A stretch of DNA of 64,000 bases from Buchnera aphidicola (Cavariella theobaldi) (GCF_964059165.1 NZ_OZ060413.1:523278-587277), one strand, 5' to 3'. Positions 20,459 through 31,759 are shown, counted from the stretch's first letter. Notes: generated by a model not told the origin, from the sequence alone. A program made the numbers and translations.

Positions 20459-20560
20459 TTATTATTGTTTATGTCTGAATAATATTTACGCATAAAATTA
20501 ATTATTTATTTCTTTAAAATACACTATATCGTATATTAAATATAAAGGTATTTCTAAAAT

Positions 20561-20869
20561 ATGACTGATATCAAAAAATCATTTAAAAACGTATTAGATT
20601 TTGTGCATAAATTTAGAAGAAAAAATAAAATAAAAAGAGAAATTTGTGACATCGAAAAAAAAATTAGAGATAATCAGACTAGAATTTTGCTTTTACATAA
20701 TATGAATCAATATATCACTCTAGATATGAATCCTGAAGAAATCAAAAAAATCATTTTTACTATGAAAAATGATTATGAAGATAGAGTAGATGACTATATT
20801 ATTAAAATTGCTGAATTATCGACAGAAAAAAAGATTTTATCAAAAGATTTAAAATTAATGATTAAGTAA
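20561..20869 (+). CDS. tmaR: Pole-localizer protein TmaR (YeeX)
   Basis: Small coiled-coil protein that in E. coli forms polar clusters and controls the location and activity of PTS enzyme I. 102 aa (E. coli 109). [10 protein letters not shown] and [15 protein letters not shown] segments near residues 29-40 and 68-80 match closely; charged heptads suggest a coiled coil over most of its length. It is divergent from sbcB, the E. coli order. A PTS link is sensible here because mtlA, a PTS permease, is retained in this genome. An AAGG lies about 10 nt before the ATG. Confidence 0.93.
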   Translation: MTDIKKSFKNVLDFVHKFRRKNKIKREICDIEKKIRDNQTRILLLHNMNQYITLDMNPEEIKKIIFTMKNDYEDRVDDYIIKIAELSTEKKILSKDLKLMIK

Positions 20870-20878
20870 ATATTTTTT

Positions 20879-20951
20879 CTCCTCCGACTGGATTCGAACC
20901 AGTGACATACGGATTAACAGTCCGCCGTTCTACCAACTGAACTACAGAGGA
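20879..20951 (-). tRNA. tRNA-Asn (anticodon GTT)
   Basis: A 73-nt tRNA on the minus strand. Acceptor TCCTCTG pairs with CGGAGGA, the anticodon loop is CTGTTAA (GTT), and the T-loop reads GGTTCGAATCC. It closely resembles E. coli tRNA-Asn. The discriminator is G and no CCA is encoded. Confidence 0.97.
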
Positions 20952-21084
20952 ATATAAATAGATATAGCAAAAATTTGTTCATATGTCAATTATATATAAA
21001 TATAATTTTATTAAAATAAAAAACAAAAGAGTACTAGATTATTAGAAGAAATTGTTCTATAGTAAACATAGAAAAAAAATTAAC

Positions 21085-21157
21085 GGCCCCTTAGCTCAGT
21101 GGTAAGAGCAAGCGACTCATAATCGCTGGGTCGCTGGTTCAAATCCAGCAGGGGCCA
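21085..21157 (+). tRNA. ileX: tRNA-Ile2 (CAT anticodon, to be modified to lysidine)
   Basis: A 73-nt tRNA with acceptor GGCCCCT and anticodon loop CTCATAA. The CAT anticodon alone could mean Met, but the body (GGCCCCTTAGCTCAGTGG, then the CGACT anticodon arm) matches E. coli ileX and not the elongator or initiator tRNA-Met. It would read AUA codons after TilS changes C34 to lysidine. AUA is very common in this AT-rich genome. No CCA is encoded. It stands just before pyrE. Confidence 0.92.
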
Positions 21158-21204
21158 ATAAAACATTTAAAAATTTTTATTTAACAAATATTTTACGGAT
21201 AAAA

Positions 21205-21858
21205 ATGGACGATAAAGAAAAATGTATTGAATTTTCTTTAAAAAAGAAAGCTTTAACATTTGGAAAATTTAAACTTAAATCAGGGAGAATTAGTCCGTAT
21301 TTTTTTAATTCCGGTTTAATATCTAATGGAAAAAATATTTTAAAGATAGGATTATTTTATGCCAATATTATAATACATTCAAAAATAAAATTTGATATCT
21401 TATTTGGTACAGCATATAAGGGAATTCCCATAGTCATAGCCACTTCTATCGCATTGAGCCATTATTATAACATTAATATTCCATATGCTTTTAATAGAAA
21501 AGAAAAAAAAATATACGGCGAAAAAGGCATATTGATAGGAAAAAAAATAAAAAATAAAAAAGTGATTATATTAGATGATGTCATAACATCAGGGGTATCT
21601 ATATATCAATCTTGTAATATTATAGAAGAACAAGGTGGAAAAATTTCTTCCATATTTGTTTTATTAGATCGAAAAGAAAAAAGAGACAGAATACCATGTA
21701 ACAATACAAAAAATTATAATAATTATAAAATTCATTCGATCATGACAATAGAAGAAATAATATCACATCTTATAAAAAATAAAAAAATGATACAACATAT
21801 ACCAGATTTAAAAAAATATATTCAACAATATGGTATAAATGAAAAATTTATAATATAA
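21205..21858 (+). CDS. pyrE: Orotate phosphoribosyltransferase
   Basis: Makes OMP from orotate and PRPP in pyrimidine synthesis. 217 aa (E. coli 213). LKSGRISPYFFNSGLIS near residue 22, FGTAYKGIPI near 70, the hood loop YGEKG near 108, and the PRPP-binding VIILDDVITSGVSI near 120 are all present. The end HIPDLKKYIQQYG resembles the family C-terminus. It is convergent with dut with 7 nt between stops. slmA, which lies between them in E. coli, is lost. Confidence 0.96.
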   Translation: MDDKEKCIEFSLKKKALTFGKFKLKSGRISPYFFNSGLISNGKNILKIGLFYANIIIHSKIKFDILFGTAYKGIPIVIATSIALSHYYNINIPYAFNRKEKKIYGEKGILIGKKIKNKKVIILDDVITSGVSIYQSCNIIEEQGGKISSIFVLLDRKEKRDRIPCNNTKNYNNYKIHSIMTIEEIISHLIKNKKMIQHIPDLKKYIQQYGINEKFII

Positions 21859-21865
21859 TTATATT

Positions 21866-22318
21866 TTAGACTCCAGAATGACCAAATCCTTTATTAGCAC
21901 GTATACTTTCTTTAAAATCCTCTACTATATTAAAATTAGGACGTATTATTGGCACAAATACTATTTGAGCTATTCTATCACCTGGCATAATACAAAAATC
22001 TTTTATACTACGATTCCACATAGATATCATAATTTCACCCTGATAATCTGAATCTACTAAACCGACTAAATTACCTAATACAATACCTTTTTTATGCCCT
22101 AAGCCAGATCTCGGTAAAATTAATGCTGTAATATATGGATTCGAAATATGTATAGCTATTCCTGTAGGAACTAAAATAGTTTTTTTTGATTTTAATTTAA
22201 TCTTCTGTTTAATACAAGCTCGTAAATCTAAACCAGATGAACCGGTTGTTGCATATGTCGGCAATAAAGAGAAATTTTTTATACATGAATTTATAATTTT
22301 TATTTCAATTGTATTCAT
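21866..22318 (-). CDS. dut: dUTP pyrophosphatase
   Basis: Trimeric enzyme that splits dUTP to dUMP, keeping uracil out of DNA and feeding dTMP synthesis. 150 aa (E. coli 152). The five conserved motifs are visible: SSGLDLRA near residue 28, LPRSGLGHKKGI near 72, GLVDSDYQGEI near 88, PGDRIAQIVF near 112 and the glycine-rich C-terminal GFGHSGV. It is the last gene of a minus-strand run with cysQ upstream. Confidence 0.97.
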   Translation of the reverse strand: MNTIEIKIINSCIKNFSLLPTYATTGSSGLDLRACIKQKIKLKSKKTILVPTGIAIHISNPYITALILPRSGLGHKKGIVLGNLVGLVDSDYQGEIMISMWNRSIKDFCIMPGDRIAQIVFVPIIRPNFNIVEDFKESIRANKGFGHSGV

Positions 22319-22353
22319 AATAATATTTTTATTTTCTTAAAATCATATAAAAT

Positions 22354-23115
22354 TTATTGTGCACGTGCACAAAAACCAGGATTAATAAAAGAAGAAGATA
22401 ATTTATAAGTTAATTCTTTTTCTGTCCATGTTTTTACTATACCACCAGAAGCAATGACGATAGCATGACCAGCCGCTGTATCCCAAATACTTGTATTTCC
22501 AAATCGAGGATATATTTGAGCTTGACCATCTGCTATATAACAAAATTTTAATGAAGAACCTATTTTTTTAACAGTATGTTTACCTAGATTATTTAAATAA
22601 TTATCTGTTTTTTTATCAAAATGTGAACGACTAACAACTACTAATGGTGGTGTAGAATTAACAGCTTGAATTTTTTTTCTAATACCATGTATTTCTTTCC
22701 ACGCTTTTTGATACATAGAAAAATATAAAAAATCAAAAAAAGGAGCATATATTACACCAATTACTGGAATATTATTTTTTACTAAGCTAATATTGACTGT
22801 AAAATCTCCATTATTATTCAAAAACTCTTTTGTTCCATCTAATGGATCAATCAACCAATAATCTTGATAATTATAATATGATGAAATATTATCTGAATCT
22901 TCTTCTGATATGATAGGAATATTAGGTGTTATTAATAAAAGCGTTTTTTTAATGATATTATTTGCTTCATAATCTACATTCGTTACTGGAGTATTATCAG
23001 TTTTATAAAAAATTTTTATTAATTTTTTATGCAGATAAAAATTCATAATTAGATGACCAGTATCACGAGCTAATTTGCAAATTTTTTCTAATATTATCAT
23101 TTTTATATTATCCAT
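22354..23115 (-). CDS. cysQ: 3'(2'),5'-bisphosphate nucleotidase CysQ
   Basis: Hydrolyses PAP, the by-product of PAPS reduction, to AMP; it supports sulfate assimilation. 253 aa (E. coli 246), inositol-monophosphatase fold. Metal motifs are ISEEDSDN near residue 67, the signature DPLDGTKEFLN near 88, and WDTAAGHAIV near 212. In E. coli it lies close to the rpsF-rplI cluster, as here. Its retention fits an organism that reduces sulfate to make cysteine for itself and its host. Confidence 0.95.
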   Translation of the reverse strand: MDNIKMIILEKICKLARDTGHLIMNFYLHKKLIKIFYKTDNTPVTNVDYEANNIIKKTLLLITPNIPIISEEDSDNISSYYNYQDYWLIDPLDGTKEFLNNNGDFTVNISLVKNNIPVIGVIYAPFFDFLYFSMYQKAWKEIHGIRKKIQAVNSTPPLVVVSRSHFDKKTDNYLNNLGKHTVKKIGSSLKFCYIADGQAQIYPRFGNTSIWDTAAGHAIVIASGGIVKTWTEKELTYKLSSSFINPGFCARAQ

Positions 23116-23148
23116 ATATATATATATTACTTAAGAAATAATATAAAA

Positions 23149-23601
23149 TTAATTTTTTGATATAATTCGAACGATAAATGTTTCAAATATTTTAAGGTGA
23201 GGTTGAAATATTACTTCATGCTCTCCAATTGTTCGTAAAGTACCACGAGGTAATTTAATCTCTTTTTTATTAAGTTTAAAACCTAATAATGTTAATTCTT
23301 TAATAATACTTTTAGAACCTATTGAACCAAAAATTTTTCCTTTATTACCCGCTTTGGATAATATCGTAATAGATTGTATATTTTTAATCTTTTCAGCTCT
23401 TTCTTTAGCTATTATCAATTTATTAATCTTCTCTTTTTCTAAAGCTAAACGTTGTGCTTCAAAAGACTCAATATTTTTTTTATTAGCTAAAATAGCTTTT
23501 CCTTGAGGAATTAAAAAATTTCTTGCATAACCAGATTTGACTTTTACACGAGAACCTGGATGTCCTAATTTATTTATTTTGGATAGAAGAATGATATCCA
23601 T
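23149..23601 (-). CDS. rplI: 50S ribosomal protein L9
   Basis: Large-subunit protein with two domains joined by a long helix. 150 aa (E. coli 149). The N-terminal domain (LSKINKLGHPGSRVKVKSGY, then ARNFLIPQGKA) is well kept. The linker helix is Lys/Glu-rich and the C-terminal domain has diverged more (SIGSKSI, then LPRGTLRTIGEHEV). It ends the rpsF-rpsR-rplI operon. Confidence 0.97.
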   Translation of the reverse strand: MDIILLSKINKLGHPGSRVKVKSGYARNFLIPQGKAILANKKNIESFEAQRLALEKEKINKLIIAKERAEKIKNIQSITILSKAGNKGKIFGSIGSKSIIKELTLLGFKLNKKEIKLPRGTLRTIGEHEVIFQPHLKIFETFIVRIISKN

Positions 23602-23637
23602 TATTATTCTCTTTTTTTAGTATTATATTGATATAAT

Positions 23638-23865
23638 TTAATGATGTTGATCAGTATATGGAATTAAAGAGAGATATCGCGCTCTTTTAATAGCTTTGGC
23701 TAATTGCCTTTGATATTTTGCTCTTGTACCTGTAATACGACTAGGAACAATTTTCCCATTTTCTGTGATATAATTCTTTAATATTGTAATATCTTTATAA
23801 TCTATTTCTTTAATTCCCTCTGCAGTGAAACGACAAAATTTACGACGACGAAAATAGCGTGCCAT
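23638..23865 (-). CDS. rpsR: 30S ribosomal protein S18
   Basis: Small-subunit platform protein that pairs with S6. 75 aa, the same length as E. coli. The start [20 protein letters not shown] and the basic core [20 protein letters not shown] are nearly identical to E. coli. It lies 36 nt upstream of rplI in the same operon. Confidence 0.98.
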   Translation of the reverse strand: MARYFRRRKFCRFTAEGIKEIDYKDITILKNYITENGKIVPSRITGTRAKYQRQLAKAIKRARYLSLIPYTDQHH

Positions 23866-23955
23866 TAATTTTTCTCCGATATTAAAATTATAGAAGTAAG
23901 AAATGTAATAAATTTTATGTTAAATAATATATTATTTTTTAATACAGGAAAATTA

Positions 23956-24312
23956 CTATTCACTATGGATTGGACTTTTATCCTTTTTATCATCTTTATT
24001 TTTCATCATGGGTGAAGATTCTACTATAGCTTTTTTAACATACATTATCATATTTCGGATAATAGCATTGTTAAAACGAAAATCTCTTTCCAATTGATGA
24101 ATAATTTCAGGAAATACTTCTATATTCATTAAAATATAATGTGCTTTATGTAATTTATTAATCGAATAAGATAACTGACGTCTTCCCCAATCTTCTAATC
24201 GATGTATAATTCCGGAATTATCATGAATAATTTTTTTATAATTTTCAATTATTATTGGAACTTTTTCACTTTGATCGGGATGAACCATAAAAATGATTTC
24301 GTAATGACGCAT
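23956..24312 (-). CDS. rpsF: 30S ribosomal protein S6
   Basis: Small-subunit protein that binds S18 and 16S rRNA. 118 aa; the acidic poly-Glu tail of E. coli S6 is shortened. [39 protein letters not shown] and [16 protein letters not shown] are conserved. It heads the operon rpsF-rpsR-rplI. The primosomal gene priB, which sits between rpsF and rpsR in E. coli, is missing; 90 nt of spacer remain. Confidence 0.97.
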   Translation of the reverse strand: MRHYEIIFMVHPDQSEKVPIIIENYKKIIHDNSGIIHRLEDWGRRQLSYSINKLHKAHYILMNIEVFPEIIHQLERDFRFNNAIIRNMIMYVKKAIVESSPMMKNKDDKKDKSPIHSE

Positions 24313-24457
24313 AAAACAAGATCCTTATAACATATATTTTTTAAAATAGTTGCTCATAAAATATTTAAAAAAATTTTTAAAAATATCTTAAGTATTATAT
24401 ATGGTATTTTAATTTTCATAAAAAATCAATATAATTTCATATGTTTACAGGTAAACT

Positions 24458-26653
24458 TTAATAAGATATGCATAAAGATAATTCTATTTTACGCTCATGC
24501 GAATTTATTGCTATTACCTTAACGTCTAATGAATCGCCAAGGCGATAAGTTTTTTTATGAGACTTACCAATTAATCTTAAACGAAGAGAATCAAAATAAT
24601 AATAATCATCACTTAATGTTTTAATATGTACTAATCCATCAATAAATAATGAATTTAAACGCACAAATAATCCAAATGAAGTAACATTAGAAATCACACC
24701 TTTTAATATATGACCAATTTTTTTCTGCATAAAATCGCATTTTAACCAATCAATTACATCACGAACGGCATTATCCGCACGTCTTTCTGTCATAGAACAA
24801 TGAATACCTAATCTTTCAGCTTCTTTCAAATTAATTAAATTAATATTATAGATATGATTTTTATTAAAAAATATTTTTTTTTCTTTTAAAATTAAAAATT
24901 TAATAACTCTATGTACTAAAAGATCTGGATATCGTCTTATTGGAGAAGTAAAGTGCACATAACTTGATAAACATAATCCAAAATGTCCGCGATTTTCTGG
25001 AGAATATACAGCTTGCTTCATAGATCGTAATAACATATTTTGAATTATCTCATAATCAGAGCGATAAGATGATTTTTTCAACAAATTAGAATAATGAATA
25101 GATTCTGGTATATCGCCGCCACATAATTTTAATCCTAATTCTTTTAAAAAAAAACGAAAACTAATAATGTTATTATTACTTGGTTTATCATGATTACGAA
25201 ATAAAACAGGATATTTATATTTTTTTACTAAGAATGATGAAGCAATATTCGCTAATATCATACAAGATTCAATAAATTTATGTACATCATGGCGAATATT
25301 TTGATAAATTTTATGAATTCGTAAATTAGAATCTAAAATAAATTTTGGTTCTATATTTTCAAAATCAATATTTTTTTTATCAAATTTATACATATTAAAT
25401 ACTTTTTGTAAATGAAAAAGATTTATAATATATTTTAATTCTTTTTTATACTTTGTGCAGAGTAATACATCACCATTCCATATTTTTAAAATCTGATTAT
25501 AAGTGAATCGTCCATGGGAAGATATTATTGCTTCATAATGTTTATAACTTATTAACGCGCCTTTAGAAGATAAATGCATTTGACACACCAAGCATAAACG
25601 TTCTACATGAGGATTCAAAGAGCATAAATCTATTGATATTTTTTCGGGTAACATGGGAATTACTCGTGAGGGAAAATATATAGAATTTCCTCTCTCTGAT
25701 GCTATTTTATCTAATGCAGTGTTTGGTTTCACATAAGCGCTAACATCTGCAATAGCCACCCATAAATCCCATTCTTCTTCGGTATTAATTTTTTTTTTAC
25801 AAAAAATAGCATCGTCAAAATCGCGAGCATCTTCATCATCAATAGTAAAAAATGGAAGATGTCTTAAGTCTGCACGATTTTTTCTATCATTATGACTAAT
25901 AGTATTTTTTATATTTAATAATTGATTCCTAACTTCTAAGGACCATTGATCTGGAATAGAATGTGTACGTAATGCTATTTCTATAGCTAAATTCGTACCC
26001 ATTTTTTCTCCTAATATTTCTACTATTAATCCCTCCGCTTGATACTTATTGCGAGGATATTTTTTTAATTGTACTACCACAATAGATCCATCGAGAATAT
26101 CTTTTTTCACATTAGTTATAACATAAATTTTAAAATTAAAACGAACGTCATCTGGAATAACAAAATTTTTTTTATTATTGACATAATATCTACCCACTAT
26201 TAAATTATTATTGGGTTTTAATATTTTTAATATTTTTGCTGAACTACGCCCTTTTCTGTCAGTATCAATAATATAAGCTGACACAACATCACCATGAATA
26301 CATAGTTTCATTTGTTCTACTGATAACCAAAGATCATCTTGCAATGTTTCTGTTCGTAGAAAACCATAACCATCTCTATGACCTATTACTGTTCCATGTA
26401 TAATTTGTAGTTTTTCTGGAATGGTATAACATTTGTTACTAATATAAACAATTTGTCTATCTCTTTCCATAGCTCTTAACCTTCGACGCAACGCTTTTCG
26501 TCCTTCTTTATTATTTATATTAAAAATGTTTTCTAATTTTTTTAGAGTAATAAAATCTATATTTTTTTTTAACCAGGATATAATATATTCACGACTCGGG
26601 ATGGGATTTTTATATTTTTTAGCTTCTCTTTTTTGGTAGGGATCTACTACCAT
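24458..26653 (-). CDS. rnr: Ribonuclease R
   Basis: Processive 3'-5' exoribonuclease that degrades structured RNA. Starting at the ATG at 26653 (MVVDPYQKREAKKYKNPIPS) gives 731 aa and matches the E. coli N-terminus; the frame is open 16 codons further up without similarity. Domains in order: helix-turn-helix, two cold-shock domains (IGHRDGYGFLR), the RNB catalytic core with FFTIDDEDARDFDDAIF near residue 270, the second core motif HFTSPIRRYPDLLVHR near 555, and the S1 domain (GVISNVTSFGLFVRL). The basic tail of E. coli RNase R (813 aa) is absent. An in-frame run of ten A lies on the coding strand near 25790-25800. Confidence 0.95.
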   Translation of the reverse strand: MVVDPYQKREAKKYKNPIPSREYIISWLKKNIDFITLKKLENIFNINNKEGRKALRRRLRAMERDRQIVYISNKCYTIPEKLQIIHGTVIGHRDGYGFLRTETLQDDLWLSVEQMKLCIHGDVVSAYIIDTDRKGRSSAKILKILKPNNNLIVGRYYVNNKKNFVIPDDVRFNFKIYVITNVKKDILDGSIVVVQLKKYPRNKYQAEGLIVEILGEKMGTNLAIEIALRTHSIPDQWSLEVRNQLLNIKNTISHNDRKNRADLRHLPFFTIDDEDARDFDDAIFCKKKINTEEEWDLWVAIADVSAYVKPNTALDKIASERGNSIYFPSRVIPMLPEKISIDLCSLNPHVERLCLVCQMHLSSKGALISYKHYEAIISSHGRFTYNQILKIWNGDVLLCTKYKKELKYIINLFHLQKVFNMYKFDKKNIDFENIEPKFILDSNLRIHKIYQNIRHDVHKFIESCMILANIASSFLVKKYKYPVLFRNHDKPSNNNIISFRFFLKELGLKLCGGDIPESIHYSNLLKKSSYRSDYEIIQNMLLRSMKQAVYSPENRGHFGLCLSSYVHFTSPIRRYPDLLVHRVIKFLILKEKKIFFNKNHIYNINLINLKEAERLGIHCSMTERRADNAVRDVIDWLKCDFMQKKIGHILKGVISNVTSFGLFVRLNSLFIDGLVHIKTLSDDYYYFDSLRLRLIGKSHKKTYRLGDSLDVKVIAINSHERKIELSLCISY

Positions 26654-26833
26654 ACGCACTTCTCCATTAATATTATTATATAATATATATATAAAAGACA
26701 TTATGAAATAATAAGAGCAATTTCGATTTCTATTACAAATAGTAATAAAATGAATATTTTATTTGCAATATTTAATATTGCATTTTTATAAATACTTTAT
26801 AAATAAAATTATTATAAATATATCTTGAAAATT

Positions 26834-28138
<1,305 letters not shown>

Positions 28139-28167
28139 CTATTATACTACAATTATATTTTTAAAAA

Positions 28168-29103
28168 TTAATTTATAATGTTCGTTATTGTTGTCATATG
28201 TTGAAAAAATTCATTATTTAAATTAATAAACATGACATTTTCATTATTCTTAAAACTATTTTCATATGCGCGTAAACTACGTATAAAAAAATAAAAATCA
28301 GGCTCTTTATTAAAATTTTCTGCAAATAATTGCATTACTTTTGCTTCAGCAGCACCTTTAATGAAAAAAGCTTGTTTTTGTGCTTCTGACAAAATTATAG
28401 ACATTTTATGATCTATTATTACATGTAATTTTTTTATATGTTCTTTGTTTTGAATTTTTTTGTTCAGTGCTATTGCTTTTTGTTTGGAGTACATATGACT
28501 ATATATAAATTTATACATTATATCCGGTAGGTTGATTTTTTGAATTCGTATATCAACTAATTTAATCCCAATTTCTTTTATATTATGTATAGAAATTGGC
28601 AAAAATTTATCAGAATCAAGTAATTTATTATTAAATGCATTAATAATATATTTATTTAATTGTTGTTCAGAATTAGAAATCACTTCTTTCATACTTAAAG
28701 AGCTCACATAAGATTGTAATTGATTATTAATTTGTCGTTTTAAAAATAATTCTATTTGCGAAGAATTTTTTTCTTTAATATTATTATAATAACGACTAAA
28801 ATCAACAATTCTCCATTTTATATAATAATTTAAAATTAATTCTTTTTTTTCTTTAGTAATAAAATGTTCTTTTTGATTATCAATAGTATGAATACGTGCA
28901 TCTAATATCTTAATTGTATCTAAAATTGGCCATTTAAAATGTAATCCAGGCGTATATACAATATTTTCACTAGAATAATTTTGTATAATATTATTAAATG
29001 GTAATACAATACCGCGTTCACCTTCTTGTACAATAAAAAAAGAAAAATATAATAAAAATAATAACAAACTAGACAGGCTAACGAAAATTTTACTCATATT
29101 CAT
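28168..29103 (-). CDS. hflC: FtsH regulator HflC (SPFH protein)
   Basis: Inner-membrane protein that with HflK forms a large cage around the protease FtsH. 311 aa (E. coli 334). One N-terminal membrane segment (about residues 5-26) is followed by the SPFH/band-7 domain (VQEGERGIVLPF, then YTPGLHFKWPILDTIKILDARI) facing the periplasm and a helical C-terminal part (KAIALNKKIQ, AEAKVMQLFAENF). Its ATG overlaps the hflK stop by 4 nt (ATGA), showing translational coupling. Confidence 0.95.
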   Translation of the reverse strand: MNMSKIFVSLSSLLLFLLYFSFFIVQEGERGIVLPFNNIIQNYSSENIVYTPGLHFKWPILDTIKILDARIHTIDNQKEHFITKEKKELILNYYIKWRIVDFSRYYNNIKEKNSSQIELFLKRQINNQLQSYVSSLSMKEVISNSEQQLNKYIINAFNNKLLDSDKFLPISIHNIKEIGIKLVDIRIQKINLPDIMYKFIYSHMYSKQKAIALNKKIQNKEHIKKLHVIIDHKMSIILSEAQKQAFFIKGAAEAKVMQLFAENFNKEPDFYFFIRSLRAYENSFKNNENVMFINLNNEFFQHMTTITNIIN

Positions 29104-30332
29104 TTTTTCTCTAATTTTCCAATATCACTACGTATAGAATTTATACGACGTTGTTCTACAATATTATTAGACGGCAGCGGAGAAAAATGATGATGATGTT
29201 TATTTTTTACAAAAAAATTCACATCTACTTTATTAGGGTTTGTATAATATCTGATAGGCTTGTTAATAGATTTTGTATTATTGAAAAATTGATCCAAAGA
29301 CAACAATAATACTGGATTATTTTTTTGATCGATAAAAATTTTTTTGGTGTTGCTTAATATTCTTTCCATAGATTCTAAGTAAAGACGCTTTAAAGTAATA
29401 TTTTTAGCTTTTTTATATTCAGGTAATATCTGAGAAAAATGTGATACTTCTTTTTCTGCTTCTAATATGATATGTGCTGAATATGTTTTCGCATCTTCTA
29501 AAATATGTTTAACTTGCGCATTGGTTTGTAATTCTATTTTTTGATAGTATGTTTTTGCTTCATGTATATACTGGTTATGATTTTCATAGGCAACTATAAC
29601 ATCATTAAAAGAAGATTTTAAAAATTTGGGAGGCTCAATAACTTGCGTATTCACATCTAATATTCTTATCCCCATTTTATAGGGTTTTATTATTTCTTCA
29701 ATGTTTTTTTGTATATTATTTTTTATCCACACTCGGTCTTCAGTTAAAATTTGATTCATAGTAGTATGACTAATAACGTTACGAATTGCACTCTCAGTTG
29801 CTTGACGTAAACTATTATCTGGATACAATACAGAAAAAAAATAATCTTCTGGATTAATGATTTTATATTTAATATTCATTTCTGTATAAACAACATTATC
29901 ATCAGCCGTTAATATAGAGCTTTTAGTTATTAATTCACGTATAATAGTTGTATCAACAATTTTTACATTTTTTATAAATATAGGTCTCCAATGCAATCCC
30001 GGTTGAACTATATTACTAAATTTTCCTAAAGTAGTAATTACACCTCGTTCATTATCTTTAATAATATAAAAACCATAAAAACACCAAATAAAAAAAATAA
30101 TAAATAACATTATCCCAATTGGATTACCATTTTTTTTTGAAGATTGCAAAGAATTATTGGTATTAATAATAGTACCACTAATTTTATATAAAAAACTTTT
30201 CATATCTGATAAATGAGTTTTTTTAACTATTTTTTTTTCGTCAGTACGATTAGAAGATTTTTTATTACTACTATTATTTTGACCCCACGGATCAATATCA
30301 GACTTACAATTATTTGGTTTTTTCCAGGCCAT
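29100..30332 (-). CDS. hflK: FtsH regulator HflK (SPFH protein)
   Basis: Partner of HflC. From the ATG at 30332 it is 410 aa (E. coli 419), starting MAWKKPNN like E. coli MAWNQPGN; a GAGG Shine-Dalgarno 8 nt upstream supports this start over the one at 30344. The N-terminus is polar and cytoplasmic and reduced in glycine. One membrane segment lies at about 73-91. The SPFH domain follows (KDNERGVITTLGKF, then VQPGLHWRPIF), and an Ala/Glu-rich helical region (EAKTYYQKIELQTNAQ). hfq and hflX, which precede hflK in E. coli, are absent. Confidence 0.95.
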   Translation of the reverse strand: MAWKKPNNCKSDIDPWGQNNSSNKKSSNRTDEKKIVKKTHLSDMKSFLYKISGTIINTNNSLQSSKKNGNPIGIMLFIIFFIWCFYGFYIIKDNERGVITTLGKFSNIVQPGLHWRPIFIKNVKIVDTTIIRELITKSSILTADDNVVYTEMNIKYKIINPEDYFFSVLYPDNSLRQATESAIRNVISHTTMNQILTEDRVWIKNNIQKNIEEIIKPYKMGIRILDVNTQVIEPPKFLKSSFNDVIVAYENHNQYIHEAKTYYQKIELQTNAQVKHILEDAKTYSAHIILEAEKEVSHFSQILPEYKKAKNITLKRLYLESMERILSNTKKIFIDQKNNPVLLLSLDQFFNNTKSINKPIRYYTNPNKVDVNFFVKNKHHHHFSPLPSNNIVEQRRINSIRSDIGKLEKK

Positions 30333-30396
30333 CTTATGCCTCATATAAAATTAGTTTTTGTAAAACTATCATTAATTTATTTTTTTAATATATAAT

Positions 30397-30420
30397 ATAT
30401 TGTCTATTTATTGACAATAT
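30397..30420 (-). repeat. Inverted repeat between miaA and hflK
   Basis: ATATTGTC and GACAATAT form a perfect 8-bp stem with an 8-nt loop, in the 163-nt spacer between miaA and hflK. It could slow or end transcription from miaA, or be chance in such AT-rich DNA. No T-run follows on the minus strand. Confidence 0.3.
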
Positions 30421-30495
30421 TAAAAAATATAAATAATAAATATATAGTTTATTAAAAATTTTTAAAAATATTTTTTTAAATTCATTCATAAAAAA

Positions 30496-31451
30496 TTATG
30501 AATAACACTTGATAATTTTTTTGTTAAAAATGTTTAAAAATTTTTTAATAGATAAATCAAAATTTTGATTATCTAATATATAAATATTTTTCCATTTTTT
30601 CAGCCAAGTCAATTGATGTTTAGCCAATTTCCGTGTAGATCTTATAATTTCGTAAACCATTTCTTGATGACTGATTTTATATTCTAAATATTGCCACATT
30701 TGACGATAACCTATACATCGAATAGATTGTAATTTTATATGCAAATCTCCTCTATAAAATAATAACTCGACTTCTTTTTGAAAACCTGTAAATAACATTT
30801 GATCTAAACGAAAATTAATTTGCTTATACAACCACTCTTTACTTGGTGGCATAAGAGCAAATTGTAAAACAGTATATGGTAATATATAACTATTATTTTG
30901 TGTTAATTCAGTAATAGTTTTTCCAGTAATAAAAAATACCTCTAATGCTCTTAATAATCTCTGAATATCATTATGATGAATACGCACAGCAGAAATAGGA
31001 TCAATTAACTTTAACTGTTTGTGTAAACAATCTTTATTTTTAACTATATGCAAAATATGTTCACGAATTTTTTGATTAGATTTAGGTAGAGCAGATAATC
31101 CGTATAACAATGCTTGATAATAAAACATTGTTCCACCGACAAGACAAGGTATTTTCCCAGATTGAATAATTTTTATAATGATTTTTAAAACATCTTTTTG
31201 AAATTCTGCAACAGAATAACTTTCAATAGGATCTTTAATATTTAATAAATGATGAGGGTGTTTCAATAAATCAGAATCATTTGGTTTTGATGTTCCAATA
31301 TTCATATCGCGATAAATTAAAGCTGAATCGACACTTATTAATTCTATTGGTAAATATGATCTAAGATTAATAGCAAATTTACTTTTTCCACAAGCCGTTG
31401 GTCCCATCAAAAAAAAATTATGGGCTTAATATTTTTTTGTATTATATTCAT
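30496..31451 (-). CDS. miaA: tRNA dimethylallyltransferase, broken by one base in a T9/A9 run near the start
   Basis: Adds a dimethylallyl group to A37 of tRNAs that read U-starting codons. The coding frame from 31410 or 31407 begins only at MGPTACGKS, the P-loop itself, without the preceding beta strand. An ATG at 31451 reads MNIIQKNIKPIIFF, then TGA, because a coding-strand run of nine T (31409-31417) is one base short. With ten T it reads through FFLMGPTACGKS to give 318 aa (E. coli 316). The rest is intact: ISVDSALIYRDMNIGTSKP, VGGTMFYYQALL, RLLRALEVFF, SIRCIGYRQMW. Either slippage or initiation at the TTG/ATG inside the break makes the product; the latter would lack about 15 residues including strand 1. 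Confidence 0.88.
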
Positions 31452-31759
31452 ATATTTTAAATACGTTATATTAAATTATTAAAAAATATTTTCATTAATA
31501 AAAATATTTTATCTAATAGAAAAAATTCATGCTTAAAAAAAATTGGAAAACTGGAACAGTATTGTTAATACACATTACAATACGTATTTTAACTATGTAA
31601 TATAGATATATCTTTTCAGCGTATAAAATTATTAATTTTTTATTAATATCTATGATGTACAAAATAAATTCATTGTTTAAAAAGTATTTTATACTGCATT
31701 ATTCAAAATAATTTACCAGTATATTATAGATAAAATAATATAATATGGTTATAATTTTA
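31452..31759. other. Spacer between mtlD and miaA with no gene
   Basis: About 308 nt, AT-rich. No frame, RNA gene or strong hairpin seen. In E. coli mutL precedes miaA; here mutL is gone and mtlD lies there instead, so any mutL remnant has been erased. Confidence 0.55.
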
